A stretch of 64,000 nt of DNA. It comes from Janthinobacterium sp. GW456P (lineage in GTDB: Bacteria; Pseudomonadota; Gammaproteobacteria; Burkholderiales; Burkholderiaceae_D). The position numbers were made by a program, and so were the translations under genes. Of this stretch, positions 20,401 to 26,956 are shown piece after piece (the stretch's first letter is position 1; every line of letters starts with the position of its first letter). A model generated the notes under the pieces. It was given only the letters and a program-made list of their open reading frames with translations. It was not told the origin of the DNA and ran no database searches. Location of the stretch: assembly GCF_002127655.1 (NCBI RefSeq), contig NZ_NEHB01000014.1, positions 20,287 through 84,286 on the forward strand. The letters are read 5' to 3'.

Positions 20401-22151
20401 TCAGCGCGGGCCGCGACCTGCGTTACAGCACCTTCTATGTGGCCGGTCCCGGCACGCTGGAAGTGACGGCCGGGCGTGACATCTACATGGCAGACAAGGC
20501 GGAACTGAAAAGCATCGGGCCGGTGGTCAACGTCAAGCCGGGCGACCGCAGCAGCGGCGCCGGCATCGTGGTCGCTGCCGGGGTGGGAGCGCATGGTCCC
20601 GATTACGCCGCCTTCGCCGCACGCTACCTCGATCCGGCCAACCTGAGCGAGCCGGGCAAGTCCCTGGCCGACCAGCCAGGCAAGGCGGTGGCCGTGTATG
20701 GCGGCCGTCTGGGCCTGGCCGACTGGCTGCGCACGGAATTTGGCTACAGCGGCGACGCGGCGGGCGCGCCAGCCTTCCTGGCCGCGCGCCAGAGCGAGCT
20801 CGACAAAACTAGCCAGGCCACCAGCGGTGCCGTCAGGCGCGACCTGCAGCGTGAGTACGGCCTGTCGAGCCAGTTGCATCTGGTCAACTGGCTGGAAACC
20901 CGCTATGGCGCCGGCCAGCGCAATGGTGCCGGGCTGACTTTCGATGCCGCCAGCATGGACGCCCGCAAATTTTTCGCGGCCTTGCCGGCCGAACAGCAAC
21001 GTGTCTTCCTGCGCAACATCTATTTCGCCGAACTCAAGGCTGGCGGGCGCGAATACACGGCAGCGGGCGGCGTACGCGAAGGCAGCTACCTGCGCGGCCG
21101 CGAAGCCATCGCCACGCTGTTCCCGACCAAGGATGCGCAGGGCAAGCCCGTGACGTATGGGGGCGACCTGACCATGTTCAGTGGCGCCACCTACTATCTG
21201 GATGGCAGCGAGGGCGCCAGCACCACGCGGCCGCGCAAGGGGGTCACTTACCTTACTCGCGAGCAATATGCGCTTGGTGGAGACAGCCATCGGCCCGTGT
21301 TTGACCTGGCCGATGCCGGCATCCATACCGATTTCGGCGGCAACATCGACATCCTGACGCCGGGCGGGCGCACCCTGGTCGGCGTCGATGGCGGTTTCGT
21401 GCCGGGCGAAGGCTCGGGCGTGCTGACGCAGGGCGCCGGTGAAATCCAGATCTATGCCCGCGACAGCATCCTGCTGGGCCAGAGCCGCATCTTCACCACG
21501 TTCGGCGGCAACATCCTGGCCTGGTCGGCGCAGGGCGACATCAATGCCGGCCGCGGCTCCAAGTCCACGGTGGTGTTTACGCCGCAGCGCCGGGTCTACG
21601 ACGACATCGGCATGGTCACCTTGTCGCCGACTACGCCGAACACGGGCGCCGGCATCGCCACCCTGAATCCGATCCCGGAGGTGCCGCCTGGCGACATCGA
21701 CCTGATCGCCCCGCTCGGCACCATCGATGCGGGCGAGGCGGGCATCCGCGTCTCGGGCAACGTCAACCTGGCTGCGCTGCAGGTAGTCAACGCGGAAAAC
21801 ATCCAGGTGCAGGGCAAGTCCACGGGCATGCCGGCCATCGCCGCGGTGAACGTGGGCGCGCTGAGCAATGCCAGCGCGGCCGCCTCGCAAGCCGTGACGG
21901 CGGCGCAGGACGTGCTGCAGCGCGAACGGGCCGCCACGCGCCAGGCGCAGCCGTCGCTGTTCACGGTGAAGGTACTGGGCTTCGGCAACGAGCAGGCGGA
22001 CGAGGGCGGCGCCGGCAAGCACAGCGGCGGCGAGCCGCAGGCGTCCAGCTACCAGCCGGCCGGCGTGGTGCAGGTGCTGGGTGCGGGACCGTTGACGGCG
22101 CCGCAGCTGCAGGCGCTCACGCCAAACGAGCGGCGCGGCCTGCAGCCATGA
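8460..22151 (+). CDS. Giant filamentous-haemagglutinin-type exoprotein (TpsA)
   Basis: A 4563-residue secreted protein. An extended signal peptide covers about residues 1-46 (ending GGVQAQQ). The TPS secretion domain lies at about 150-270, with a variant of the NPNGI motif (VNRNGILF, Asn227). A very long parallel beta-helix rich in G, D, N, A and V repeats follows. The C-terminus is of DUF3739 type (PPGDIDLIAPLGTIDAGEAGIRVSGN, about residues 4400-4425) plus a short helical tail. Only two cysteines occur in the whole chain, Cys2238 and Cys2244. A calcium-loop-like DYNGDGVPD starts at residue 3122. GGGAA lies seven bases before the ATG. Likely a surface or shed adhesin secreted by the TpsB at 22294; PdtA of P. 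aeruginosa is the nearest relative I can name. Long minus-strand open frames inside are codon-bias shadows. Confidence 0.95.
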   Translation: MQRSKSVTKHASSSAMAGNRTGRPVRLKPLALAIAMLLQTGGVQAQQPFSGAWFAGKGAQQGTAAATGRLPNGQAIIGTDNKQAQQQKANAQLQSSLNNLQLAARAIAVQQAAQQAARQAAIAAGAKVPEGLAEGGLKVDSNSLTAGWFNANGPTQAQADGKTVVTVKQTADKAILNWETFNIGQNTTLQFDQLANWSVLNRVNDPLARPSQIRGQIKADGTVMLVNRNGILFTGSSQVDTRSLVAAAVGMSDSQFKKGIYSETLGSGFKPTLANDLVLNGSVATHGNATADVVVQAGAQISTRKPQTVTEGGGYVLLAGREVHNGGSLSAPNGQVTLVAGDSFVIRKGLGTDANQTSSTRGNEVDAKFNAHSGAGTAMNTGLVQALTGDVTLVGRDVQQAGVLLSSTSVTTRGTVHLKADGSDGLVTLAPDSLTTVLLDDSGATALDVQRDALIKDSALLSDGAYNRRDLSLIQIASGRDIVFDSGSLTLATGGQVNALATRRTQVARGASIDVSGAVGVNVAMASNNVLINAQGNEQRDAPGNRDSKVLNNADLWVDRRDLVRVAAGTNGYPTDRWYTGGGLLEVSGYLNTSGHGIGEWAAQGGTVAFKGGELVTQAGSSLNVSGGTFDVQTGMIRQSWLSGKDGQLYRLSTAPGDVLYSGLYRGFESLHKRWGEGATENFANPLIGARERLENGYIVGRDAGRVIVGTGSAVLEGGIESSVFQGERQKATRDATLDSYRQSQLAAPRKGELLLGQIVPVFDATSAQLRDNPTALLQSLHVGTAGAGSAPMAAPGLPDAMPDSLVGKAFLDAGWLNAQQLGGFKAYVTGGIAVDAAVQVAPGGEIALHAPEVAVNAGLSARGGSIALGDIVNKLASSGNGWIDTVIAPTPKGQTAGIKVASGVTLDTRGLWSQLQLDPSDISGLPYVNGGKVSLVGSGAVTLAAGSVIDTSSGAATLANGKLQGGRGGNITLKSNQNDVDGKGSAALVMDGELRGYGVKGGGTLSIDSGIGVAIGGGVLAENGILPAGQSVPVHLTLAEAFTIKAGTVLDSDFSYISNRLAPGQPLLDLPDFSVSRPYTLAAPWVVPPASVSWEYIYIGATNGSTYMSGMTVPAGVTLNSVQGKLGSGYLVPAAAFPNGMPVAPYSAIVAAGTAFAADVTLNAGDRLMAGNRVPQDLAIKPLLILDSSLFQRGFAHYDISGQQGVQVAQGAAIDVAMPVLRADPAVARTLASGADPAAALQPWLGPQWQEDAVKGVLTQRAGADIALAAGTRSAKAPLVIGQGAALRVDEGQSISLTGNGQVTVEGKLSAAGGRISVLPGLLVTGNESNRPDGSANAQSIWIGDGAVLDVAGRAATAIDAQGGVYGHVGSGGTIEIGARHKLDATRVEAADAFVVLRPGARLEASGAAATLDLPGQGSVLVAGDGGSIALSSFRGLFLDGGMHAAAGGAGAAGGTLALNLETPNYGIVGKIDLKGLVVEDAVRVPRELVVSRLQGDSGLASDLMAGDRDPALRYGAARLGVDRIQAGGFDHLALLSNGLLSFDGDVDLSLGQSLRLTATSLALGQKADAATQVRLAAPYIRLSGTTRTQADDHLLPNPVNGSGNLGAGGGKLGTPAVADTARLALDAALIDLANTVNFGANGSIVQNVAKDLEVKRDAFGELELRSSGDIRMLGDAALYTPGNLTLAGAQIYPASGAKGRVIVGQKSVLNEYGQMVRQFDPARSLTIERAGDPSAPLPAMPYSVFGSLELGAATVNQGGVLRAPLGKIAVGMNGSGAVTSQLNVLPGSVTSVSANGLVMPYGGTLDGLSYMYDGDDVAYKGVGNDPAIVLAGKSVDVRDGAVLDMTGGGSLMGAAFLAGRGGSTDARLNPLVQTSAKGGFVLPGLATNPVYAIVAGPQAAYAPVVAENGAGDPALGRQITIGTGVPGLAAGTYTLLPSSFALLPGAFRVELNGLAAGGMPMGTATAMRNGSYAAAVQLGISNTSQRDVRSSQALLTSADVLRSYSQFNETSYADFALAQAVRDGVPRPLLERDAKALHFDLVAPVAGDSTAATDALRFAGKAQYTPGKDGFGGSALLLGGYRRNYEILGSGAAPTAGFDGTSVRVDALNAIAAPRLGIGGLPVANYNDPFTGRQQANVAQFQSGAGTVVLRDGAVLRAGEVFLVTDTKAGGIIIEQGGGINTLGRGTAAWDSSNGFVYAPGASSVLAVSNGRLDMLAPTFSTDPIRGAGRIDIGACAPGATCSGATPLYSEGTIAAATDQSFQLRDATTYGTRNLVLAVGGINVGSEASLAAMAARDALPAGLTLNQGILDRLLRGDASAGAPALDNLVLTARDAINFYDNVELSTIDASTGKSSLERLVIGTPAIYGAGGSDAVARIHTDVLVWNGATTAPGLPATEGAGSGKGRLQIDARQVEFGYGPNSRPDTIHSMDRLILGFGDVAINAAERITANHSGSLAVYQSQSGWDTASKGYLRSGGNLTLNTALLTGNAGSVNKIKAGGDIVVSRPSTAKDVPQDATALAGALGAEIALDGRSVTLDTSVLLPSGKLTVSAERDVLLGDAARLDLAGRKIAFHDVSKYSWGGDVVLDSRSGDVRQAAGSRIDISAVSNRAGKLTATALGQEAGTVSLLGGIAGGSSGHYDAGGTEVPFAAGGADIRGQHIADFGSLNQRLTDGGVVGSRSFQLKQGDLVLGNELRGREINVSVDAGHLTVKGTVDASGEQVGSIRLAARDGVHLAGSAVLDAHGSVLRVDSYGKVIEAPNRAVIDIDAGSGRLVLDSGARMDLRAGTAGKADRIASLGTLELSAQRVGGARGNDIAIDAAGPLAIDGARAITVNGFWSYTDARPGTDATADGRPYQVIDQDYLDRKHDDSVAFMTGALANDGLMNGRLSGLRNYRDAFHLRPGVAILSATPGGDLHVDGDIDLSGYRYASVNPHAMHTAVRGSGEAGALVLRAGGKLNIFGSLNDGFDGAALPVTPDDNGWVLTKGRVPWGADVIVPHDQLVTLADDTFFQSGRTLNYDLPMKAMGLRADTALPAQATLTADLQLPAGTVLGGAVRNAAGAVIYAAGTVLASNVTLSSGMRLDAGTRLPVPMRVAAMTWPGGVPLPYPIGAVNDTPSPDYNGDGVPDTPANGVILAGNLTLRKGALVPSETWVRLPDGADMVKLRPSDAAGNQGRNWALAPMLASGSQSWSMRLVGGADTQAADSRALRQGAPDAGLLLTDHHYGMGQAYELPTVAVPPTPGVAGNFYWMGQSDIYAGYPAGTKINLDDFPSVEALLEYNQWGVGDLVTWLPEGASFPAVAKPARQQLFSVLRTGTGDLDLLAGGNFSQSSPYGVYTAGTQAADVGAAYRQARATDRNGSILGPDGAAFKPYVDGGAQSLYQAWYPDHGGNVLVRAQGDVTGDLVGAARGDRRTDDLGYMRPQLSSTGVGNWLWRQGTGSAVAQADGVPTAWWINFGSYVAGGSGSNYLFETLPVMTGFTGIGTLGGGNLVLEAGGAAGMLSTRADQSGSAVARSQGLNLVVASTGRVAPDGSAMTLTGGGDLDFRIGGGLNPVAEVRSFATPTGEVTSQTRFEGSRSDLNSTFVNLRGAMRMAAGSVGGIELRFDKGDNQESRAYQVYKATSSIGGGGPVLVPGDAGVRIDTRGDLVLGGVGDAGRVTQVNNGTPFTAQGVAHDGEGYSWFSLWTPSTAIDLFSAGGNLTPSTAWMDDRASANLASAGGRFVLPSQLRAVAASGSLYYGNSSLGGKDLTGVPLRPAAGLLLAPSPVSPHFTRSTPGQLELMAGDSIYAGGYSVTASGADPTMLPSPFNPGFAGVSGVTVYGDLYTHNVSQNAQAPDLLFVPRDAGGSPQRYPLFTFAPPTASGYAVQGQLPARYYAAEGDLVGLRTGSIITRNVGKTERLSTWYEGGGPVALRAGRDIVNSGTALGLFDGTPDGLLGWSSQVAYNNPALPLRPTLATLGAASGNLLVHNNPDDVSVVSAGRDLRYSTFYVAGPGTLEVTAGRDIYMADKAELKSIGPVVNVKPGDRSSGAGIVVAAGVGAHGPDYAAFAARYLDPANLSEPGKSLADQPGKAVAVYGGRLGLADWLRTEFGYSGDAAGAPAFLAARQSELDKTSQATSGAVRRDLQREYGLSSQLHLVNWLETRYGAGQRNGAGLTFDAASMDARKFFAALPAEQQRVFLRNIYFAELKAGGREYTAAGGVREGSYLRGREAIATLFPTKDAQGKPVTYGGDLTMFSGATYYLDGSEGASTTRPRKGVTYLTREQYALGGDSHRPVFDLADAGIHTDFGGNIDILTPGGRTLVGVDGGFVPGEGSGVLTQGAGEIQIYARDSILLGQSRIFTTFGGNILAWSAQGDINAGRGSKSTVVFTPQRRVYDDIGMVTLSPTTPNTGAGIATLNPIPEVPPGDIDLIAPLGTIDAGEAGIRVSGNVNLAALQVVNAENIQVQGKSTGMPAIAAVNVGALSNASAAASQAVTAAQDVLQRERAATRQAQPSLFTVKVLGFGNEQADEGGAGKHSGGEPQASSYQPAGVVQVLGAGPLTAPQLQALTPNERRGLQP

Positions 22152-22156
22152 GATTT

Positions 22157-22202
22157 ATGAACATTTGATGACATTCGGCAGTCGCCGCGCGCGGCGGCTG
22201 TC
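22157..22202 (+). promoter_or_regulatory. Composite Pho-box/ECF-sigma promoter of tpsB and downstream genes
   Basis: Same architecture as before tpsA: ATGAACA (22157-22163), 4 nt, ATGACAT (22168-22174), 3 nt, GCAGTC (22178-22183), 14 nt, CTGTC (22198-22202). On the minus strand the first pair reads ATGTCAT-CAAA-TGTTCAT, again a 7-4-7 Pho-like repeat. It begins 6 bp after the tpsA stop and ends about 90 bp before the tpsB ATG. It would let the transporter and the ExbB/ExbD/TonB/porin genes be transcribed independently of the 13.7-kb tpsA message. Confidence 0.7.
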
Positions 22203-22293
22203 TAGGCATCAGTAGATCAGCATTAGCAATAAACAATACGCCGGCCCAGCGCCGCAACACAGGGCAACCGTTTGATTTTAAGGTGAATGGAAG

Positions 22294-23931
22294 ATGCGTG
22301 AAATGACAAGCAAGGGCAGGGGCGTGCCGCCAGCGGCGCCCGCGACCGCCTTGACGATGCTGTGCCTGGCCATGCTGGGGCTGCCCGGCATGGCGCGCGC
22401 GCAGGATGCGGTGCCGGCGGCGGCTCCCGTGGCCGCGCCGGAACGGCAGGTGACGATCGAGGAATACCTGGTGCGCGGCAATACCGTGCTCGATGCCCGC
22501 GCCATCGAGGCAGCCGTGACCCCATTTCTGGGGCCGGGGCGCACCCTGAAGGATGTGGAAGGCGCGCGCGACGCCCTCGTCGCGGCATATCAAGCCCGTG
22601 GCTACCAATCCGTCTACGTCGACTTGCCGGAGCAGCAGGTGGAGCAGGGCGTGGTGGTGCTGCAGGTGAGCGAAACCAAGGTGGGCCGGCTGCGCGTTGT
22701 CGGCGCGCAATACAACTCGCCGCTCGACGTGCGCCAGCAAGTGCCGGCCCTGACGGAAGGCAAGGTGCCCGACTTTACGCAGGCGCAAGTGGAGCTGACG
22801 GCGCTGAACCGCGGTCCCAAGCGCCAGGTGATGCCGCTGGTCAAGCAGGGCAGCCTGCCCGGCACCATGGACGTGGACCTGAAGGTCGAGGACAGCAGCC
22901 CGTGGCGCGCCAACGTCGGCCTGAACAACGACTACAGCGCCGATACGAAAAAATTGCGCACGAGCATGTCGGTCGGCCACGACAACCTGTGGCAGCTGGG
23001 GCACAGCGCCACCATCAGCTTTTTCGGCACGCCGGGCGACCTGAACCAGACCAAGGTGTGGTCCGCCTCGTACGTGGCGCCGATCGGCACGCAGGGCTGG
23101 AGCGTGGAAGCGACCGGTTACCAGTCGAACAGCAACGTGGCCAGCACAGGCGGCACCAGCGTGCTGGGCAAGGGGCATGCGCTGGGCATGAAGCTCAACT
23201 ACACGGTGCCCAACAGCGGCATCTGGTGGCACAGCTTTTCTGCCGGCATCGACTTCAAGGATAACCAGGAAGCGCTCACGCTCAATGGCACGGGCAGCAA
23301 TATTCCGCTCAAGTACGTGCCGCTGAGCGTGTCGTACAACGGCTTTGCGCAGACGGAGACAGCGACCTACGGCCTGGGCCTGTCGCTGGTGGCCGGCACG
23401 CGCGCCGCGTTCGGCTACGGCAGCGACAGCGCCGCCTACGACAACAAGCGCTACAAAACTTCGCCCAGCTTCCTCGTGCTGAAGGGCGACGCCAACGCCA
23501 CGTATACCCTGGGCAGCGGCGCGCAGCTGCATGGGCGCATGTCGGGCCAGCTGGCCGATGCGGCGCTCGTGTCGGGCGAGCAGATGGCCGCCGGCGGCGC
23601 CAATTCCGTGCGCGGCTACCTGTCGGCCGAAGCGACGGGCGACTATGGCGTGTCCGGCACGGTCGAATGGCGCACGCCCCAGCTGACGTATTTCAGCCGC
23701 CTGGAAAACTGGCGCTTGTTTGCCTTCGCCGATGGCGCGCGACTGCGCCTGCGCGATCCGATGATCGAGCAGAAAGATCTGTTTGGCCTGGCGTCCGTGG
23801 GCGTGGGCAGCAGCTTCCAGTTCCTGCGCTACTTGAATGGCCGCATCGACTTTTCGTATCCGCTGCGCGATGGCCCGCGCACGCACAAACACGTGCGCCG
23901 CATCAATTTCAACCTGTCGGCCAGCTACTGA
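22294..23931 (+). CDS. TpsB outer-membrane transporter (ShlB/FhaC/HecB family)
   Basis: The 545-residue protein has a signal peptide (about 1-37, ending GMARA), POTRA_2 (about 50-125, VTIEEYLVRGNTVLDARAIEAAV), a second ShlB-type POTRA (about 128-203, VGRLRVVGAQYNSPLDVRQQV), and a 16-strand beta-barrel to the C-terminal aromatic (ASY). The loop-6 VRGY motif needed for transport by Omp85-type proteins is present at about residue 439 (NSVRGYLSAE). It exports the TpsA encoded immediately upstream by recognising its TPS domain. The 142-bp gap from tpsA carries its own composite promoter. The next gene starts 56 bp downstream. Confidence 0.95.
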   Translation: MREMTSKGRGVPPAAPATALTMLCLAMLGLPGMARAQDAVPAAAPVAAPERQVTIEEYLVRGNTVLDARAIEAAVTPFLGPGRTLKDVEGARDALVAAYQARGYQSVYVDLPEQQVEQGVVVLQVSETKVGRLRVVGAQYNSPLDVRQQVPALTEGKVPDFTQAQVELTALNRGPKRQVMPLVKQGSLPGTMDVDLKVEDSSPWRANVGLNNDYSADTKKLRTSMSVGHDNLWQLGHSATISFFGTPGDLNQTKVWSASYVAPIGTQGWSVEATGYQSNSNVASTGGTSVLGKGHALGMKLNYTVPNSGIWWHSFSAGIDFKDNQEALTLNGTGSNIPLKYVPLSVSYNGFAQTETATYGLGLSLVAGTRAAFGYGSDSAAYDNKRYKTSPSFLVLKGDANATYTLGSGAQLHGRMSGQLADAALVSGEQMAAGGANSVRGYLSAEATGDYGVSGTVEWRTPQLTYFSRLENWRLFAFADGARLRLRDPMIEQKDLFGLASVGVGSSFQFLRYLNGRIDFSYPLRDGPRTHKHVRRINFNLSASY

Positions 23932-23987
23932 CGGGCCAGCTCAACAGCACTGCACTTTTTTAGACTTTTCTTCGGAGAATCACTGTC

Positions 23988-25769
23988 ATGCAACGTTTTC
24001 TTTTTCTGCTCACGATCCTGGGCACGCTCGTTCCCGGCCTGGCGCATGCCTGGTGGCAGCCCGACTGGGCTTACCGCAAACCCGTCACCGTCGACGCCGG
24101 CCCGAAGGCGGGCGCCGTGGGCGGCGATCCAGGCCGCATTCCCGTGCTGCTGCGCTTGCATTCGGGTAACTTCAACTTCGAAGGCGTCAGCGACAACGGC
24201 GCCGACCTGCGCTTCGTGGCGGGCGACGACAAGACGGTGCTGAATCACCAGATCGAGCAATTCAATCCACTGTTGGGCATCGCCCTGATCTGGGTCGACG
24301 TGCCGGCCCTGACGGCCGGTACGCCGCAGCAGCTGTGGATGTACTACGGCAATCCGAAGGCGCCCGCTTCCGGCAATGGCCAGCGCACGTTCGACCCCGA
24401 CTACAGCCTCGTGTATCACTTCAGCGAACCGGGCGTGCCTTCGCGCGACAGCACCGCCTACGGCAACCATGCCCAGACAGCCGTGCCGGCGCTCGACGGT
24501 TCCGTCATCGGCGCCGGTGCCCGCCTGGGCACCACGCCATTGATGCTGCCCGCCTCGCCATCGCTGGCGCAGGCTGCCGGCGCGCCGTTCACCTTTTCCG
24601 CCTGGGTGCGTCCGGACAGCCTGGGCGCCCAGCAAGTGCTGTATGCGCGCCGCGACGGCGCCAATGAATTGCTGATCGGCGTCGACCAGGGCGTGCCTTT
24701 CGTGCAGGTGAATGGCCAGCGCAGCAAGCCGGGCCAGCCTATCCAGGCCGCGCAATGGTCGCACCTGGCCGTCAAGGCAGACAAGAATAATGTGGCCCTG
24801 TACGTGGGCGGCCGTCCGGCCGTCTCGCTAGCCACGGCCCTGCCAGCGTTCGCCACGGCCGCCTCGGTGGGCGCCGATGCAGTGCCGACCGCTTCCGGCG
24901 CCACCACCCTGGCCAACTTCACGGGCGCCATCGACGAGCTGCGCCTGTCGCGCACGGCCCGTCCTGACGCCCTGCTGCTGGCCGACGCTGTCTCGCAAGG
25001 TTCCGAATCGCGCCTGGCCGTGTTTGGCGCCGATGAACAGCAGGCCGGTAAAAGCCATTTCGGCTTCATCATCGCCGCCATGCCGCTCGACGCGTGGATC
25101 GTTGTCGGCGTGCTGGGCCTGATGATGGTCTTGTCGTGGATCATCATGATCGGCAAGGGCCGCAGCTATGGCGCCATCTCGCGCGCCAATGCGCAATTCA
25201 TGCAGTCGTTCCACGAAGCGGCCGGCGCGCCGCTCGACCACCTGGCGCGCAACGGCAAGCTGAGCGCTTCCGTGAAGACGGATTCCTCGCTGTGGCGCCT
25301 GTATGACGTGGCCATCGACGAGATGCGCCGCCGCCACGACCGCGGTTACGACTTGAACGCCGTGTCGAACGCGACGATCGGCGCCATCCGCGCCGCCATG
25401 GATGGCGTGATGGTGCGCGAAAGCGAGCGCATGTCGAAACGCATGATCTGGCTCTCGACCACCATCGAAGGCGCACCGTACGTGGGTCTGTTCGGTACCG
25501 TGATCGGCATCATGCTGGTGTTCGTCGTGGCGGCCATGGCCGGCGCCGTGGACATCAACTCGGTGGCGCCGGGCATGGCGGCAGCGCTGCTGTGTACGGC
25601 GGCCGGCCTGGGCGTGGCGATTCCCGCCCTGTTCGGCTACAACTGGCTGTCCTCGCGTTCTGACGCCATCGTCGCCGATATGGCCGTCTTCGTCGATGAG
25701 TTCGCCACGCGCCTGGCGGAAGAGCAGGGCGACGGACGCCAGATGCGTCCCGCGCTGCATCAGGCGTGA
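23988..25769 (+). CDS. DUF2341-LamG-ExbB/TolQ fusion protein
   Basis: A 593-residue protein with a signal peptide (1-21, GLAHA). A DUF2341 domain (about 22-125, WWQPDWAYRKPVTVD) is followed by a LamG/concanavalin-like jelly-roll (about 140-330, FTFSAWVRPDS, WSHLAVKADKNNVALYVGG, AIDELRLSRTAR). A MotA/TolQ/ExbB proton-channel domain completes it: membrane segments at about 367-388, 494-520 and 528-556 with GAPYVGLFGTVIGIM. The first half should lie in the periplasm. Normal ExbB lacks these domains, so the channel seems to have gained a sugar- or protein-binding sensor. It is followed by exbD and a TonB-like gene, forming a dedicated energising complex. The gene sits behind tpsB and its start is preceded by CGGAGAA. 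Confidence 0.92.
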   Translation: MQRFLFLLTILGTLVPGLAHAWWQPDWAYRKPVTVDAGPKAGAVGGDPGRIPVLLRLHSGNFNFEGVSDNGADLRFVAGDDKTVLNHQIEQFNPLLGIALIWVDVPALTAGTPQQLWMYYGNPKAPASGNGQRTFDPDYSLVYHFSEPGVPSRDSTAYGNHAQTAVPALDGSVIGAGARLGTTPLMLPASPSLAQAAGAPFTFSAWVRPDSLGAQQVLYARRDGANELLIGVDQGVPFVQVNGQRSKPGQPIQAAQWSHLAVKADKNNVALYVGGRPAVSLATALPAFATAASVGADAVPTASGATTLANFTGAIDELRLSRTARPDALLLADAVSQGSESRLAVFGADEQQAGKSHFGFIIAAMPLDAWIVVGVLGLMMVLSWIIMIGKGRSYGAISRANAQFMQSFHEAAGAPLDHLARNGKLSASVKTDSSLWRLYDVAIDEMRRRHDRGYDLNAVSNATIGAIRAAMDGVMVRESERMSKRMIWLSTTIEGAPYVGLFGTVIGIMLVFVVAAMAGAVDINSVAPGMAAALLCTAAGLGVAIPALFGYNWLSSRSDAIVADMAVFVDEFATRLAEEQGDGRQMRPALHQA

Positions 25770-25781
25770 GGGGGCATAACC

Positions 25782-26192
25782 ATGGCCACCTCCGCCAAGT
25801 TTACCCCCCGCAAGCGTAGCGGCGGCATCAACATCACGCCCTTCGTCGACGTGTTGCTGGTGGTGCTGGTGATCTTCATTTTGACCAGCAACGCCAGCAT
25901 TCCCGGCATCAAGGTCGACCTGCCCAAGGCCAGCTCGGCCATGGCGCTGGAAAAACCGAAGACCAAGGCCATCACCATCGACAACGCGGGCCAGGTCTTC
26001 CTCGATGCCTATCCCGTCACCTTGCCCGAGCTGGAAGAGCGCTTGCGCACGGAAAAGGCGCTGACGCCCGACTTTCCCGTGATCGTGCGCGGCGATGCCG
26101 CCGTGCAATACGCGAAAGTGGTCGAAGTGCTGGACCTGCTGCGCCGTATCGACCTGAACCAGGTGGGTCTGGTGACCGGCAAGCCGGCATGA
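25782..26192 (+). CDS. exbD: ExbD/TolR biopolymer transport protein
   Basis: 136 residues, normal for ExbD. A short basic cytoplasmic start (FTPRKRSGG) precedes one membrane segment (about 18-36, ITPFVDVLLVVLVIFILTS) that carries the essential aspartate, Asp23. The periplasmic ExbD domain follows (ITIDNAGQVFLDAYPVTLPELEERL ... VIVRGDAAVQYAKVVEVLDLLRRI). It should pair with the upstream fused ExbB to form a proton-motive-force-driven motor. It lies 12 bp after that gene and 10 bp before the TonB-like gene. Confidence 0.95.
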   Translation: MATSAKFTPRKRSGGINITPFVDVLLVVLVIFILTSNASIPGIKVDLPKASSAMALEKPKTKAITIDNAGQVFLDAYPVTLPELEERLRTEKALTPDFPVIVRGDAAVQYAKVVEVLDLLRRIDLNQVGLVTGKPA

Positions 26193-26202
26193 GGAGCGCA
26201 AG

Positions 26203-26919
26203 GTGAAGCGTGACGACATGATGAAGATGGCCGGCTCGGAATCGTCGGGCGCGGTGCAGTGGTGGCGCCGCTGGGGCGGCGTGGCCGGCGGCGCGCTGCT
26301 GGCCGCTGGTCTGGCCGCGCTGGTCTGGTATTTGCTGTCCGATACGGCGGCCACCAAGCGCGAAGTGGCGGCCCCGCCGATGCTGATGCTGCCACCGCCG
26401 CCACCGCCGCCGCCGGAACCGGAAAAATTGCCGGAACCGACACCGGACAAGGTGGTGCCGGAAGTGTCCGAGCCGGAACCGACGCCTGCCGACAAGCCCA
26501 TGGATGACGCGCCGGAAAGCCCGTCGCCGGACAAGGGCGACCCCGTCACCATCGACGGCGCGGCGCAGGCCGGCAGCGATGCGTTCGGCATCCAGGCCGG
26601 GCGCGGCGGCGGCATGACGGGCGGCGGCGGTGGCGGCGGACTCGGCGCGGGATCGTATGGCCGCTACGTGGCCAACGCGCTGCAGCTGGCGTTCGCCCGC
26701 GACCCGCGCACGCGCCAGCTGGCGTTTGCCGACATCCGCGTCGACCTGTGGCTCGATCCGGAAGGCAAGACGACGAAAGTGCAGCTGGTGCAAGGCACGG
26801 GCAATGCGCAGACGGATGAGCAGGTGCTGGCCATGGTGCGCGATTTCCGCGCCGATGAGCGGCCGCCGGCATCCCTGCGTTTCCCGGCCCGCGTTTCCAT
26901 CAAAGGCCGGCGCCCGTAA
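26203..26919 (+). CDS. TonB-like energy transducer
   Basis: A 238-residue protein starting with GTG, six bases after a strong GAGGAG. Cytoplasmic residues 1-24 are followed by one membrane segment (about 25-46, GGVAGGALLAAGLAALVWYLL). A proline/glutamate-rich spacer (about 61-110, eight consecutive prolines then EPEKLPEPTPD) and a glycine-rich stretch come next, then a TonB C-terminal domain (about 147-238, GRYVANALQLAFARDPRTRQLAFADIRVDLWLDPEGKTTKVQLVQGTG). It is dedicated to this locus, yet no TonB-dependent receptor is encoded nearby. The downstream putative porin or TpsB could be partners; that is speculation. Confidence 0.9.
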   Translation: MKRDDMMKMAGSESSGAVQWWRRWGGVAGGALLAAGLAALVWYLLSDTAATKREVAAPPMLMLPPPPPPPPEPEKLPEPTPDKVVPEVSEPEPTPADKPMDDAPESPSPDKGDPVTIDGAAQAGSDAFGIQAGRGGGMTGGGGGGGLGAGSYGRYVANALQLAFARDPRTRQLAFADIRVDLWLDPEGKTTKVQLVQGTGNAQTDEQVLAMVRDFRADERPPASLRFPARVSIKGRRP

Positions 26920-26956
26920 GCGCATGACTTTAATTCCTCATTTACCGAAAGAAGCG

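Noticed and set aside
15039..22022. A 2327-codon open frame on the minus strand opposite tpsA
   Set aside because: It is antisense to a GC-rich repetitive gene; its product is a His/Arg/Ala/Gln/Gly mixture without domains, as expected when the sense strand has high GC at third positions.
23983..23989. CTGTCAT overlapping the start codon of the DUF2341-ExbB gene
   Set aside because: A single heptamer without a partner at 11 bp; the match arises from the start codon context.
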